Below, piece after piece: positions 45,521 through 56,420 of a stretch of 64,000 bases of DNA (its first letter is position 1; each line of letters opens with the position of its first letter). Under the pieces are notes generated by a model that worked only from the letters and a program-made list of their open reading frames with translations, was not told where the DNA came from and did not search any database. Source of the DNA: Chinchilla lanigera (Eukaryota; Chordata; Mammalia; Rodentia; Chinchillidae); NCBI RefSeq assembly GCF_000276665.1, contig NW_004955405.1, positions 17,806,437-17,870,436 on the forward strand, written 5' to 3'. Position numbers and translations under genes: made by a program.

Positions 45521-47379
45521 TAAGACACTGGTTTCATGAGTTAAACTCTGCCTTAATATTTTTATTGAAAGTATTCTATGACTATCACTAAAGAAATTTT
45601 CAAGCAGAATAATCACATAAAACTTGGGCATATTCTCTACATATGCTATTTTGTTTCTGTGTAGTATTTTTCTAGTCTGTTCTCATATGCTCAGGGTTTT
45701 AAATAGTCACAACTATAGAATATATGTTATTTCTATCCTGATTTCTAAGTCCATCCTTCCATAAGTGTATATTTTTCTTATCTATTTTCATCTTTAGGAG
45801 AGAAACTACTTTTCTCTTAGCATGGACTTTCATATCTTTTTTAACATATCTTTTCTTAATAATTTGTCCCTTCTTCAGAAGGAATTGAAGACATGGCTTA
45901 ACCTCAATTTTATTATTTCTATAAATTTAAGTAAAAACCTTGGCTTTTAATCATGGTAATGACTTTTTTCAGTGTAATTTCCTTTTGAGTATATTTTTAT
46001 TATATTCCACAAAACTCTAATTTAGATTTGGAAACAAAAGTAAACAAACACTGAGAATATAATAAAACAAATCATTTTGTGTTGATTATAATTTAGACAA
46101 CACAGGTCTTGGAGCATCAACCGGAAATTATTTTTCCTCCATCTGGTTTCATATCCTGATTTCAAGAACTTGATAACCCAAGTCTACCTAGGTCACTCCA
46201 TGATAGTAAACCAAGTTCTTGCAAAGGCATGTTACTTGATCTGAAACCATGATACCACTCAATCTACGGTAGCAGTAATGAAGTAATAATTAAAGTGTCA
46301 ATCTTAAACGGCTTTTTGTCTTTTCCCTGAAGACTCCATAAATATATTAATAATGTTTTTAAAATAGAGCATTCTTTGATAAAATGTTCTGGCTCATAAG
46401 TGAGATGCTATCCATGTTCCTTATCTGTGGAGCCAGGATTCCTTCTTATCCTAAATATTTTGTTATCACACATACATTATATATATATTTTTAGTAAACC
46501 TGATCTCTCCATTATGAAGTTTTCAGAGCTGTACAATGATGTTTTTAATCACATCTGAATATACAGTCCCTGTTGGAGAGTAAAAATAAATATTTTATAG
46601 AAAATATACTAAATAAAGGAATCCACTAGCTTGACATTTGCTAAAATGTTTGACTTACCTCTGAATTTAGTGTACAAACATGCATATAAAAATGTGAACA
46701 AAAGTTCTATGAAATATTACTGGTTATGCATTCCAATGCTTCACTCTTCAATTCTGTGTGTGTTTGTGCATACATCTCAAAATAAAATTAAAATAAAATG
46801 TTCTGGTCAGGACAAATGAAATTTTTATTATAACCTACTAGCAGGTACTAATCTGTAGTTTTAAAAGAAATTACTCACCAATTTTCAAAAATTATAAGGC
46901 ATTTACCATGCCATTATATACAGGTACCATGTAATAGATATTTATGATCTTGCAGTGACTTATTTTTAATATATTATTATTCCATAAGTGTGTGAAATTC
47001 AATGAACTTCCCCTTCCAAAATTATAATGTTCTTGCTATAGTCACATATTGATGACTTTGAGTGAATTTGCACTGGCACCAGTACAATTATTGGTCTCCA
47101 TCTACAGAGCCATGCTGGTCTGCCATCTTCTGAGGATTTCAACTAATAGCTAATGAGCTTTTTATTGAAACTAGGTCAGTATAATGTGCTCCCTTTTTTA
47201 ATTACCAAATACTTTCTTGTAGAGGAAGATACACAAATATATTTCTTTCTTTTTCTTTACAGTAGAGATTGGAGGACTAGTCTCTGGAACAAATGAAGAC
47301 TGATCTAAGTATTTACAATTTTGTGTCCAAATTGAAACACTAATAAAAATGCCTAACATGATGTCAAAAGTGCTTAACC
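45521..47379. other. Unassigned intron-like sequence
   Basis: T-rich plus strand at 45,560-46,000 could be very old antisense LINE. 46,080-46,320 is complex and unassigned. No exon or gene supported. Confidence 0.4.
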
Positions 47380-47720
47380 TGACCTTTTCTGCCTGGCCCA
47401 TCACATCATCTATGACCCTGAAATACTTCTCTCCTGTCTCTTCTCCATAAATAATTCTCTTCCCCTACCACATTTACTTTATGTAATTCCCATCATGTAT
47501 AATTCAGTTTGATCTTCTGATCTTCAAAGAAATTTTCCGTAACCCATTTCCTTTGTTCGAAGCTTATACTTGGACATTTCTAGCATTACACTTGTCCCTT
47601 TTTTTGGATTATCGTTTATGTGACCATTGCCTGTTGGCTGGGAGCTCAGGAGATCTAGATAATGTCTCTTATTCTTCCGTATATTCCCACTCAACTGGAG
47701 AGTACTTAGCGCCTAATGGA
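47380..47720 (+). mobile_element. L2 3'-region remnant (sense)
   Basis: 'gaaatacttctctcctgtct', 'accacatttactttatgtaa', 'gaaattttccgtaacccatt', 'tggattatcgtttatgtgac', 'ggctgggagctcaggagatc', 'tcttccgtatattcccactc' resemble the sense L2 3' region ('aagccttccctgac', 'tagcacttatc', 'agaatgtaagctcc...gag', 'ctgtatcccca'). Confidence 0.5.
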
Positions 47721-48069
47721 CACTATCAAATCTTGTTAAACAGGAACATTCAGTATTCTTAATGATGTGGAGTGGGGCTTTAAAAATAAACACAGAATCA
47801 GACAATTTCTAACTATGTTTGCAAGGTGAACTTGATTCTACCATTAATCATTTATGCTTTATAAGAAAGGGTGCTTCATGCAGTCTAGGACTTCAGAAAA
47901 AAACAAGTTGCCTTAACTTGGTAATTTGCCTTCAAAGAAAGAGAAGAGGAAGTGAAAGCAGAACAGGAAAAGAAAACACTTAGGAAAGGGGAGGAGAATA
48001 AAGAACTGCAACTCACTCAGGGAAGCTTATCCTAAGGCTCATTTTTTGCAAGAAAAAAATTTAAGGTAT
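47721..48069. other. Unassigned intron-like sequence
   Basis: Purine-rich stretch at 47,930-48,000 ('agaaagagaagaggaagtga'). No other feature seen. Confidence 0.4.
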
Positions 48070-48560
48070 CTCTTTTCTGCTAACCTTGATTCATTCTTCA
48101 AGCATCAACTTAAGTGAAAAAGGCTGTTTCCGATCTTGTAGTGGAAATTCTATCTCACTATATTTTCTATAGTAGCCTATACTTTAAAATACTTGCACTT
48201 TGTGTGGTGACACATGCCTGTAACACCAGCATTCTGGGAGGGTGAGATCACAAGTTCAAATCCAGTCCCAGATAACTTAGCGAGACCTTGTCTCCAACAA
48301 ACAAATGAATATATTTTTTAAAGTCTAGGGATGTAGCTCAGTGTGAAGGCCCTGAGTTCAATCCTTAGTACTGTTAAATAAATATTTGCACAACTTGTAA
48401 TTACATATTTATTCTTTAGATTATCTGTTAAACCACTTAGAACATAAATTGCCAGTTCTCAGGGACCATGCCTCCTCATGGTAGCATTTGTAAAGCTCAT
48501 CACAGCTCACACATGTTAGATATTGATAAAATGTTTGTGGAATGAATGGTGATGTAGATA
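48070..48560 (+). mobile_element. L2 3'-end remnant (sense), interrupted by a dimeric SINE
   Basis: Left part ('cttcaagcatcaacttaagt', 'ctatagtagcctatacttta') and right part ('cttagaacataaattgccag', 'ttctcagggaccatgcctcc', 'gttagatattgataaaatgt', 'ttgtggaatgaatggtg') fit the L2 3' end ending in its GAATGAATG tail. The SINE at 48,199-48,380 was inserted into it later. Confidence 0.65.
48199..48380 (+). mobile_element. Dimeric B1-ID SINE (sense)
   Basis: First half is B1-like ('tgtggtgacacatgcctgta', 'acaccagcattctgggaggg', 'gagatcacaagttcaaatcc', 'gcgagaccttgtctccaaca'). After an A-rich linker (48,297-48,323) comes an ID half ('ctagggatgtagctcagtgt', 'gaaggccctgagttcaatcc'). Near-duplications AATACTTGCAC (48,188-48,198) and AATATTTGCAC (48,381-48,391) flank the whole unit, supporting insertion as one dimer. 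The ID half has lost most of its middle. Confidence 0.82.
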
Positions 48561-49564
48561 GAAGCATGGGGTGGTCTGTATTTTAAATAGATATTTTCTA
48601 TATCCCTCAATCTTTAAGGAAAGGTGAGTTTTTCTATAGTGTAGAGAAAAAGGGAAGGACTGTTGCAGTTTGGCATGTTCAAGGAAGGATTGGCAGGCAT
48701 GGCTAAACAGAGTTGATCTTAATACTGTGATTGGATCCAATCTAAATAGAAGTTTAACAGTGCTATGGATATTGCCACTATTGATAAACACTCAAACAGT
48801 GGCTTCAGGTATCCAATATGGATCTTTAAAAATGATTTTTATTAAGTATATTGGAAAGTAATTATTTGTTCCATGTTATGGGACTATGAACATTTCTCTT
48901 TTCAAAATTTCTCCAGGACTTCCTGTCAAGGACTGACACATTTTCTGTGCTAGGGGGCTTTGAACAATCATTGAAAGTCTGTAGTGAAAATTTCTCATTT
49001 TTTTGGAAAAAAAGTAGAATTTAAGGTGATGATGTTAAATATCTCATAGACGAGTGTACTGATGAAATTAAATTTAGATGAAGAAAATTTAAAGTGAGAT
49101 ATACAAAAATGCTTTAAATATATGGTGTTAAAATATTTAACTTAGGATTTTTTTCCAGTTATTTTGATTATGTGTTTTCTCAAAACCACAGCATCACAGA
49201 TTTATTTTTCTTGTTTGTCTCTTTTCTTTATAATGGGAACAGTCTGTGAGCTTACATCCTCTGGGTGTGAAAACACATTTTCCAAAAATGTCTGAAAAAT
49301 GCAATGAAAAACAAGGCTCGTGGCTAAAGAAAAAACAATGAGTTTGTCAGGCTCCTATTATTACAAAAGTATCTTTGATTATGCGATTTCCACTTGTGAA
49401 TAACTGTCAAAAATCCCTGACATTATATATTTCTATATTTTTATTCAAAAATAATCCTTTAGGTCTGAAAATTACAGCAATAAAGAGTTAATGTTTATCG
49501 CCACAACACCAAAACTCAGATTGAATTTAAATGTTCCAAAAGTACAAGAACCATTACTACATTG
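48561..49564. other. Unassigned intron-like sequence
   Basis: No repeat or exon recognised. Confidence 0.4.
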
Positions 49565-49632
49565 TTTCCAATGATATCCCCAGGGTCCACCAAGCAGTGC
49601 ATGGCACTTAATAAATAAGCACTTGAAAATAT
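49565..49632 (+). mobile_element. Short L2 3'-end remnant (sense)
   Basis: 'gatatccccagggtccacca', 'agcagtgcatggcacttaat', 'aaataagcacttga' match the L2 'tgtatccccagcgcctagca', 'cagtgcctggcacatagta' block. Confidence 0.55.
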
Positions 49633-51903
49633 TCTGTGGCTATTACTGAGTGTCATCCTTTGTTGTTTTTTGTTACTTTTAATTGCTTTTAGACTTTTTA
49701 GGTATCACCTTGAATAAAGTGCTCATACTAGAATAAACTGGGGCAGGGATGAAAACTAGGAAAAAAGTTTGCCCTTTCTAGGATGATATGTGAAACAAAA
49801 GGGCTTCATATGTTCTCTATGGGTTTTCTCTAAGTAAAGTGTGGTGCTTGTAAATGCTACCACAAGATTTTAATTAAAAGTGGACTTAAACGTTGCTCAC
49901 ACAAGGAAGAATTTTATTTTGTTTTTAGCAAACATTACAAGCTTTTCTAGTCATCTTGCCAGCAAGTTTACTGTCCCAGGACAAATAGATAAAAGTTGGG
50001 CTAACTTTGAGGGAATAATAGGGAAAAAAAAACAAACCTCTTTTTTTTTTTTTCCTATGGATTGAAAGACTTACTAATGTACTCTCAAACATCAGAGAAA
50101 GAGAAGCACTAAGGGTTCATGAATATAAAGTGAGTGCAATTGGTTTTAAAGGCTATCCTTCCAAAATGCCTTGGCTGATATCCCTTTCCAAGAAAATTAT
50201 ATTTAGGAAAATGCTTTTGCTGTTCACCTTTTTACATTGAATTTCATTTTAAATGAAATCATATCAATATCACCATTTCAAATAACACCCAGGCTACTCA
50301 AGGCTGATTTTGAAAGTCTTAAGATATTGCTGCAATAGTTTAAAATCAGCTAACACCTAAATGTTACTTATTACAGTCAAAGACATAGCAACAAATTTAG
50401 AATGAAAGCATGTTTATAATCCTTATAATGAATTGTGTTTCTGTAGTACAAACTCCTGATATATTTGATACGCAATAAGTGTTGCATAATATAAAGTGAG
50501 CATTCATCCAGTTATTCTAGAATATTTTAAAAATCCTTTTCCAGGCAGAATGTATTATAGTTAAAAAGCTAAGAAAGTTGCACAAAACACTTTCAGAGAA
50601 AATTATAAGTCAGTGACACAGTGCATTTCTTGCTACAGTAAAGAAAAGGGATACTTAAGACTCGTGGTAGATAAGCAGGTACAAGGTATTTGATGTTAAG
50701 TCATTCAACAAATTTTCATGATCTCTGTATACTATACAGTCACATAATCTGGAAGCCTGTGTTAAGTATGAGGTAGAATACTACTTGACATATGAAGGTC
50801 TAAGACTGGCTTTCCTTGCAATTGAGATAATAGTCTCCTACGATATGTACACTTTATATACTTCCATAGTACATTTATTTCTATATATCATTTCTTTTTC
50901 CTATTAGAACATGGGGTCCTCAAGCATAAAGAGAATATACTGATCACCTTTACATCCCAACCAATTGATAATCAATACCTATTTATTTCTTTATTGAAAT
51001 CATGCTAAAACATGATTTCATTATCTAGCCCTGCTTTAGGAGAAATATAAAACTAATATTTGTTTAAGAAAGTTGGTAAGATTTCTCAATGTGATTGGTT
51101 TATTGAAGGCAGGCTTAACTTTCAAGATGGAAATCTCTGAGAGTAACTGAATTTTATTTCTAAGAAGAGTTTCTCAGGTTTTGCACACAAAATCTCAGGG
51201 GAACATAGTACCTCGAATGAAATCCTTTCTTTTCTCCTAAATCCCATATTCTTTCCTCTCCTTGGACAAATATTTTCCATCCTAGTTCTCCCAAAGTGCT
51301 TGGTTAAGTTTGTTAAACCAATTAGCACATTGTTTAAATACTTTTAGTTTATCCAGTGACTACTTGTATTGAATTGCTGCTTTGTCCATGGATGTTTAAA
51401 CATTAATTCAGGATTTCTTATACTGGAGTCCATGTTTCCCAAGGGTTTCAGAATATTTTCCCTGAAATTATATTCAAAATCTAGTGTATTTGTTTGCATA
51501 CACATGTTTTAAGTGGGAAAAACTCATTGTTTTCATACCATTTTCAACCACGGCAAAGATTCACCAATTATATTGGGGAAAATGTAAATGATAGCACATT
51601 CTTGTAGCTGAGGATCTTGCAAGATAAGTTGTAGATGACAGGATGAAAATAAGGATGATCTGGAAAATAATATGTGAAAAGAAGATGCATTTAGTAATAC
51701 TTAAGGAGAAGAAGGGTCAAAGCCTGGTCTGAATTTCAATATAACTTATGAAAGCTCTATGGGACCTCTACACTGTAGAGAAAAGAGCATGGTAAAGTCG
51801 TGGAATTAGTCTTGAGTAGAGTGTTTGACAATATAATGAAGAGCCTATGTCCTGAGTGATACTGGTTTACAGAGAAACAAAAGTTATTGAGTAAAAAGGC
51901 TGT
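49633..51903. other. Unassigned intron-like sequence
   Basis: About 2.3 kb with no secure feature. 50,880-50,980 ('attagaacatggggtcctca') is weakly L2-like. Confidence 0.4.
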
Positions 51904-51919
51904 TAATAATTTCATGGTT

Positions 51920-52008
51920 CAGGTTGCCGGGGATATAGCTCAGTGGCATAAGCACCTGCCTGGCAAGCACAAGGTCCTGAGTTTGATTACTGGTACCAAA
52001 AAAAGTAG
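51920..52008 (+). mobile_element. ID-type SINE, intermediate subfamily, sense
   Basis: 'gccggggatatagctcagtg', 'gcataagcacctgcctggca', 'agcacaaggtcctgagtttg', 'attactggtacc' and a short A tail. Perfect 16-bp duplication TAATAATTTCATGGTT at 51,904-51,919 and 52,009-52,024. GATATAGCTCAGTGGCATAA matches the copy at 28,093. Confidence 0.94.
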
Positions 52009-52024
52009 TAATAATTTCATGGTT

Positions 52025-52429
52025 TAAAATACTGAATAATAAAAGAATACTTTTTAAATTATATTTAAGTTAACTCTTCTCCCCTAGGCTAAAAGATTTT
52101 GACTTTGAGAATTTTAAATATTTTTTCAAGAATGTTTTGTAAACTCACTAATAGCCACCATCATCATAACGTATAATTAAGAAAAACGCCATAGTCCCGC
52201 TACTAGGGACACAGCAGTTTTTGAATGGTAAATTATATTATAGCAGTTGAATTGTTGGACACTAAATATTTCCTTTATATTTCAATTTCTTAACTATACC
52301 AAGTGCATTTTCTCTTCGTGTTTTTCTTTTATCTAAGTGGAAGAGGAACTGTGTAATTTCATGGCTAAAATACCAGATATAGTCATCTAAATATTTCAGT
52401 AGGATCTGAAAAATAATATATCTTAGTCT
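52025..52429. other. Unassigned intron-like sequence
   Basis: No feature recognised. Confidence 0.4.
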
Positions 52430-53010
52430 AGTCCTCTTTAACCTACTTTGTCCTTCTACTCACATGACTTATCATTTCTTTCTCTTCTTTTCCAAACTTC
52501 ATAATTTCTATCAGTTGCAATAACATTCATTATGCAACTCACTCATCTTTCCCAAAATCGATCCTCTCCTTCCCAAGTCCTTTCTTGACCTTCACTTCCT
52601 ACCATCTTCCTCTTTCTCACATCCTGGTCTACCAGCATTCCATTACCACTGATCTATCTAAAACCACACACTCTTTCTTTTCTACCATGTTAAATACCGT
52701 CCTGTCTTCAAGGCTTGGCTAAAAATAACCATCTGCTGGAATGTTTCTGTAGAGCTACGCAATAACAGTCAATTTTCTAGCATAAATCCTTCTGTGTTTT
52801 AAGTATAGAGCTAGTTCACTACTTTACCTAGAATTAATCCTACTGATCTCTTCATATATTTATCTTATCTTCTCATCTGAACTATAACATTTTGAACAGA
52901 ATTAAATCTGTTTATCAGTTTATTGTGCTGTTTTATTTTCATCTGCTAGACCATTAGGCACAAAATGTGATCTTGATATGTAGTTACTGTTAAGACATTC
53001 ACAAAATTTT
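52430..53010 (+). mobile_element. L2 3'-region remnant (sense)
   Basis: Pyrimidine-rich start ('tttctctcttcttttcc'), then 'gtcttcaaggcttggctaaa', 'ctacgcaataacagtcaatt', 'gaactataacattttgaaca', 'tttattgtgctgttttattt', 'gaccattaggcacaaaatgt', consistent in order with the sense L2 3' end. Diverged. Confidence 0.5.
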
Positions 53011-53029
53011 AAGAAGTAAATGACATATG

Positions 53030-53230
53030 ATTGATAACCACTACATAGATTGTATAGTGTACTAAATATTTTCACATTCTTCTTCCTTTACTAATTGTAT
53101 CAACACTGCTGGATATCACCATCTTCTTCATTTTGTTGATAAGAAAGAGGTTTAGAGATACTCACTGATGTGGCCCAAAATCTAGAAGACCAGTAAATGG
53201 TTGAGGCGAGCATTAATTTCAGTATCTACC
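53030..53230 (-). mobile_element. MIR SINE remnant (antisense)
   Basis: 'ccatcttcttcattttgttg', 'ataagaaagaggtttagaga', 'atgtggcccaaaatctagaa' and 'ccagtaaatggttgaggcga' match the antisense MIR core ('cattttacagatgaggaaac', 'gaggctcagagaggt', 'tgcccaaggtcacac', 'agtaagtggcagagc'). Confidence 0.7.
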
Positions 53231-55107
53231 CCAGTTTTGCTCCAGTTACCACGATTTTCTTCTGAGTTTATATTTTATAAAAAGGTTAAAAATTGAATAG
53301 TTTCTAACGATTTAAGAAATGAAAATAGTTCTGGAACAAATACATCAAGATAGCTAGCAGAAGTACCTGATGTTACTCAGTTTTATAGTACCCATAGTGA
53401 AATTAAAGCTAATTAATATTTCCTTACATTCAGGAGAATAGAATTTCAGCATCTTTTTAAAGTGTAAAACTTAAGGCATCTCAGAACATGTATAACAGAT
53501 GAAGCTTTGGTCGGAAATATCCTTGAACGTCTACAACAATTTTCACTGTGCACAGCAGGAGGAAGGTAACAATTCACATCTCTGGTGATATCCATTGAGC
53601 AGTCTTACTCGGTGTTCTCTTTTTTTGTATTCTCTCTTTAAAGGCTAAATTAGTGTATACCAAAATAAACTTAACCAAACTGAAATGCATGCCATCTCAA
53701 GCATGTCTTCTTAAATCCACAAAGCCAATCTTGTGAAACTAAAGTACAGAGACTTCATATAAATCCTTTGTATAAAAAACATTAAGGAGATATTAGAAAT
53801 TTTAAGAAAATTATGAATAAGATACTAGCTATTTCATAGTTGTGTATATTAGCACTTTTCATTCTATGCATCTTTGTTTGTGTCATTTTTGTCTTAAAGT
53901 TTATGAGTTGAGGATGAAGACCTTCCTGGTTTTCTTTGAATACTGTGTATTCTCTATTTGAACACCGATCAAGGTGAATCCTTACTAACTTTGAGCCATG
54001 CCAAGTGGTCAAGTGGGATATTTTACATAGCTTCATAAATACCAGGTGGACTCATCTCTTATTTTCTTAGACTTACTAATAAGGACAATATCATCTTTCA
54101 GTCTCTTTAATTTGAAAATAATTTACCTCCTATCCACTACCAATTTAAAAATAACTATTATATTGTACTCTTCAAAAATTATCTTAGTCATACACAGTAA
54201 ACAATAAACCACTGCAATATAAGATCAAAACTGTGTTGTAAAGCATTCTTAAATAATAGAAAATTGGATATTTTAGCAATAAAAATTAATCACCAGTGTA
54301 CACTCCAAGTAATTTGTTCACAATCCCCCACCTCTGTGCATCATACTTTAAAGTAGAAATAATAAAAAGCTATAGATTTTGACATATAGCACACAGGGCT
54401 CTGTAATAGAAATAATGCTTTAATCTGATGATCTAATTTAACATTCACCAAAAGAAGGAATGCATTCTATGAAATTGGGTAAAAAAAGTCATAATTTGAT
54501 GTTTGTAAAACCCAAATGTGTATTTATTTGGTTTAGCAACACATTTGATCACTCAGCAATATCTTGAGGAGAAATGTTTAATGACATCAGAGAAGAAAGA
54601 TTAGTTTTGAGAATTTTATAGCATTTTTGAGATAAATAGATATCAATACTAATTTGAGAAGAGTCTCTTACAGTTTAAACAATTCTCAACTTTGAATTGG
54701 AAAAAATAGGAAATAACAGCATTATGTCATGTTCCAGTAGGTTTTGTTCACTGGCAACTAAGTCATCCAAATATGTAGATTTACTAATGAACTTGACCAT
54801 TAAAAGTGTCTACCAAGCTTCACTGCAACTAACAGATGACTTCCATCAGTGCAATCAGGGTGCCTACAGCGAGCTTGAACACACAAATGAAGAACAATTG
54901 CTAAGAATTTATAAGCAATTTACCACAAGAAACAGTGATGAATAATAAATGACAGTTGACATCTTCAAATCTACTAATTCTTATTTTTATTTATTTTGCT
55001 TTCCATTGGCTAATGTATAGAATATACATATTGTTAAAACTGAAAACAAAGCTATTGCACATTGAAACCAATCATATATCTGAATATAATAACATACTTT
55101 TAAAATC
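53231..55107. other. Unassigned intron-like sequence
   Basis: An 82-codon plus frame at 54,697-54,945 has fairly protein-like composition but no splice sites at its edges and no family I recognise. Not called as a gene. Confidence 0.4.
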
Positions 55108-55191
55108 TTTTCTTTCTTTGCAGTGGTTTAAACCCAGGAGCTCACCCATATTAAGTAAACTACCTACCGCTGAGTGACAACCCCCAGCCCT
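55108..55191 (-). mobile_element. Degraded ID-type SINE (antisense)
   Basis: 'tttctttctttgcagtggtt', 'taaacccaggagctcaccca', 'ctaccgctgagtgacaaccc', 'ccagccct' is a diverged reverse complement of the ID body, with A tail first and the GGGCTGGGGG start last. Confidence 0.7.
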
Positions 55192-55622
55192 AATATATAT
55201 ATTTTAAAGTTATGCGTTTTAGAAATTTCACTTAGACTATAATATTTGAATCAATATTAAACACAACTTTCAAAGCCAGCTCACCCAGGCATTCTTGTCC
55301 ATCTGTATTGAAGTAGGAGTTGAAATATCAACATTGACTGACAACACAAAAAATAAAAAGCCTGCAAATTTTGATCTCATGAAATTCAGTCTTGGGGTAT
55401 CATGGAGGCAAAAATATTGTCTTCTATATCAATAAAGTTTAATATATTATGATTCCTGTTAAGACCAGGACAGTGAACAATTATGATATTGAATGGCAAT
55501 GTATTAATGGAAACAATCTTCCTTTAAGTGAAGCTGTAACCTCAGCCTACATTAGGTTTACAGCTGGAAGTTTTTCATATTATACAGATAAGCAAAAAAA
55601 AGAAAACACTATTGTGCACTAG
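55192..55622. other. Unassigned intron-like sequence
   Basis: No feature recognised. Confidence 0.4.
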
Positions 55623-55835
55623 GTGAATAGAGATCACTTTAGTGCCTATTTTTATACAGATACTCCTGTTAATGATACAAGACCTAATAAAGATGCCTTC
55701 CAAGTTTTTCCCAAGACCTCAGCTTTCAGAGTTTCTCACCCACACAAACTCTTCCAGAAGCCTGGGAAAATGAGAAGGCCAGAAGTGGAGACCTTCTTTA
55801 GGAAACTTTTAAAAGAGAAAAACTGCAGTTGGTGA
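55623..55835 (+). other. Weak exon candidate / 70-codon open frame
   Basis: Plus-strand frame with mixed, non-repetitive amino acid use, whose stop overlaps a splice-donor-like GCAGTTG|GTGAGAGG (GT at 55,832-55,833). An acceptor with a good pyrimidine tract was not found upstream, and the product matches nothing I know. It may be chance. Confidence 0.2.
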
Positions 55836-56159
55836 GAGGACTGTATTCTTTTCCATCTAACTTTGTACTCATATTGTGTCTATTATTTTTCTTGAAAAGG
55901 GTCTTCAGTCACACTTTAACAAGTATCAGGAAAATCAATATCTGAACCTACATCAACATAAATTTCCTCTGTCTAGATTTATCTCCAAACCATTCATGCT
56001 TGTTGAAATTGTTCCCAACACTTGAAGCCAACCATAAAAACCTGTTCTATCCAGGTTTTCTAGTTTGTTTATAGCACTTGGAGGATATCTACATTTTATC
56101 ATTAATCCTGGTCTTAATTTGGGATTGCAAATGTCTTTTATTGTTTCTTTACAATGAGC

Positions 56160-56300
56160 ATAATCTAGTAGCCGATGGTCCCAGCCTAGAGTTAAACTGG
56201 TAGAGACTTGCTTCTAGATTTCATGACTCTCTAGTATATGACACAAGGCAAGTCACTTGCTCCCACTAAACTTGTGTTTCCGCAGTGCAAATGCACATCA
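56160..56300 (+). mobile_element. MIR SINE remnant (sense)
   Basis: 'gctctagatttcatgactct'-like text near 56,210 ('ttctagatttcatgactctc'), 'gacacaaggcaagtcacttg', 'ctcccactaaacttgtgttt' and 'ccgcagtgcaaatg' match the MIR order ('gtgtgaccttgggcaagtca', 'cttaacctct...cagtttcc', 'tcatctgtaaaatg'). Confidence 0.6.
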
Positions 56301-56342
56301 AAATAGTATTCTCCTCACAACTTGTCAGGATTCATTGCACAT

Positions 56343-56420
56343 TTCTTTTTGTTTATTCTAGGAATCAAATTCAGGACCTTGCACATGCCAAGCAGGCACT
56401 TGAGCTATATCCTCAGCCCA
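56343..56420 (-). mobile_element. ID-type SINE, older, antisense
   Basis: 'ttctaggaatcaaattcagg', 'accttgcacatgccaagcag', 'gcacttgagctatatcctca', 'gccca' is the reverse complement of an ID body with an internal deletion near the A box. Only CATTGCA is shared by the flanks, so the target duplication is weak. Confidence 0.78.

Noticed and set aside
54697..54945. 82-codon frame with protein-like composition
   Set aside because: No splice signals, promoter or family match. Length is within chance expectation over 64 kb in six frames.
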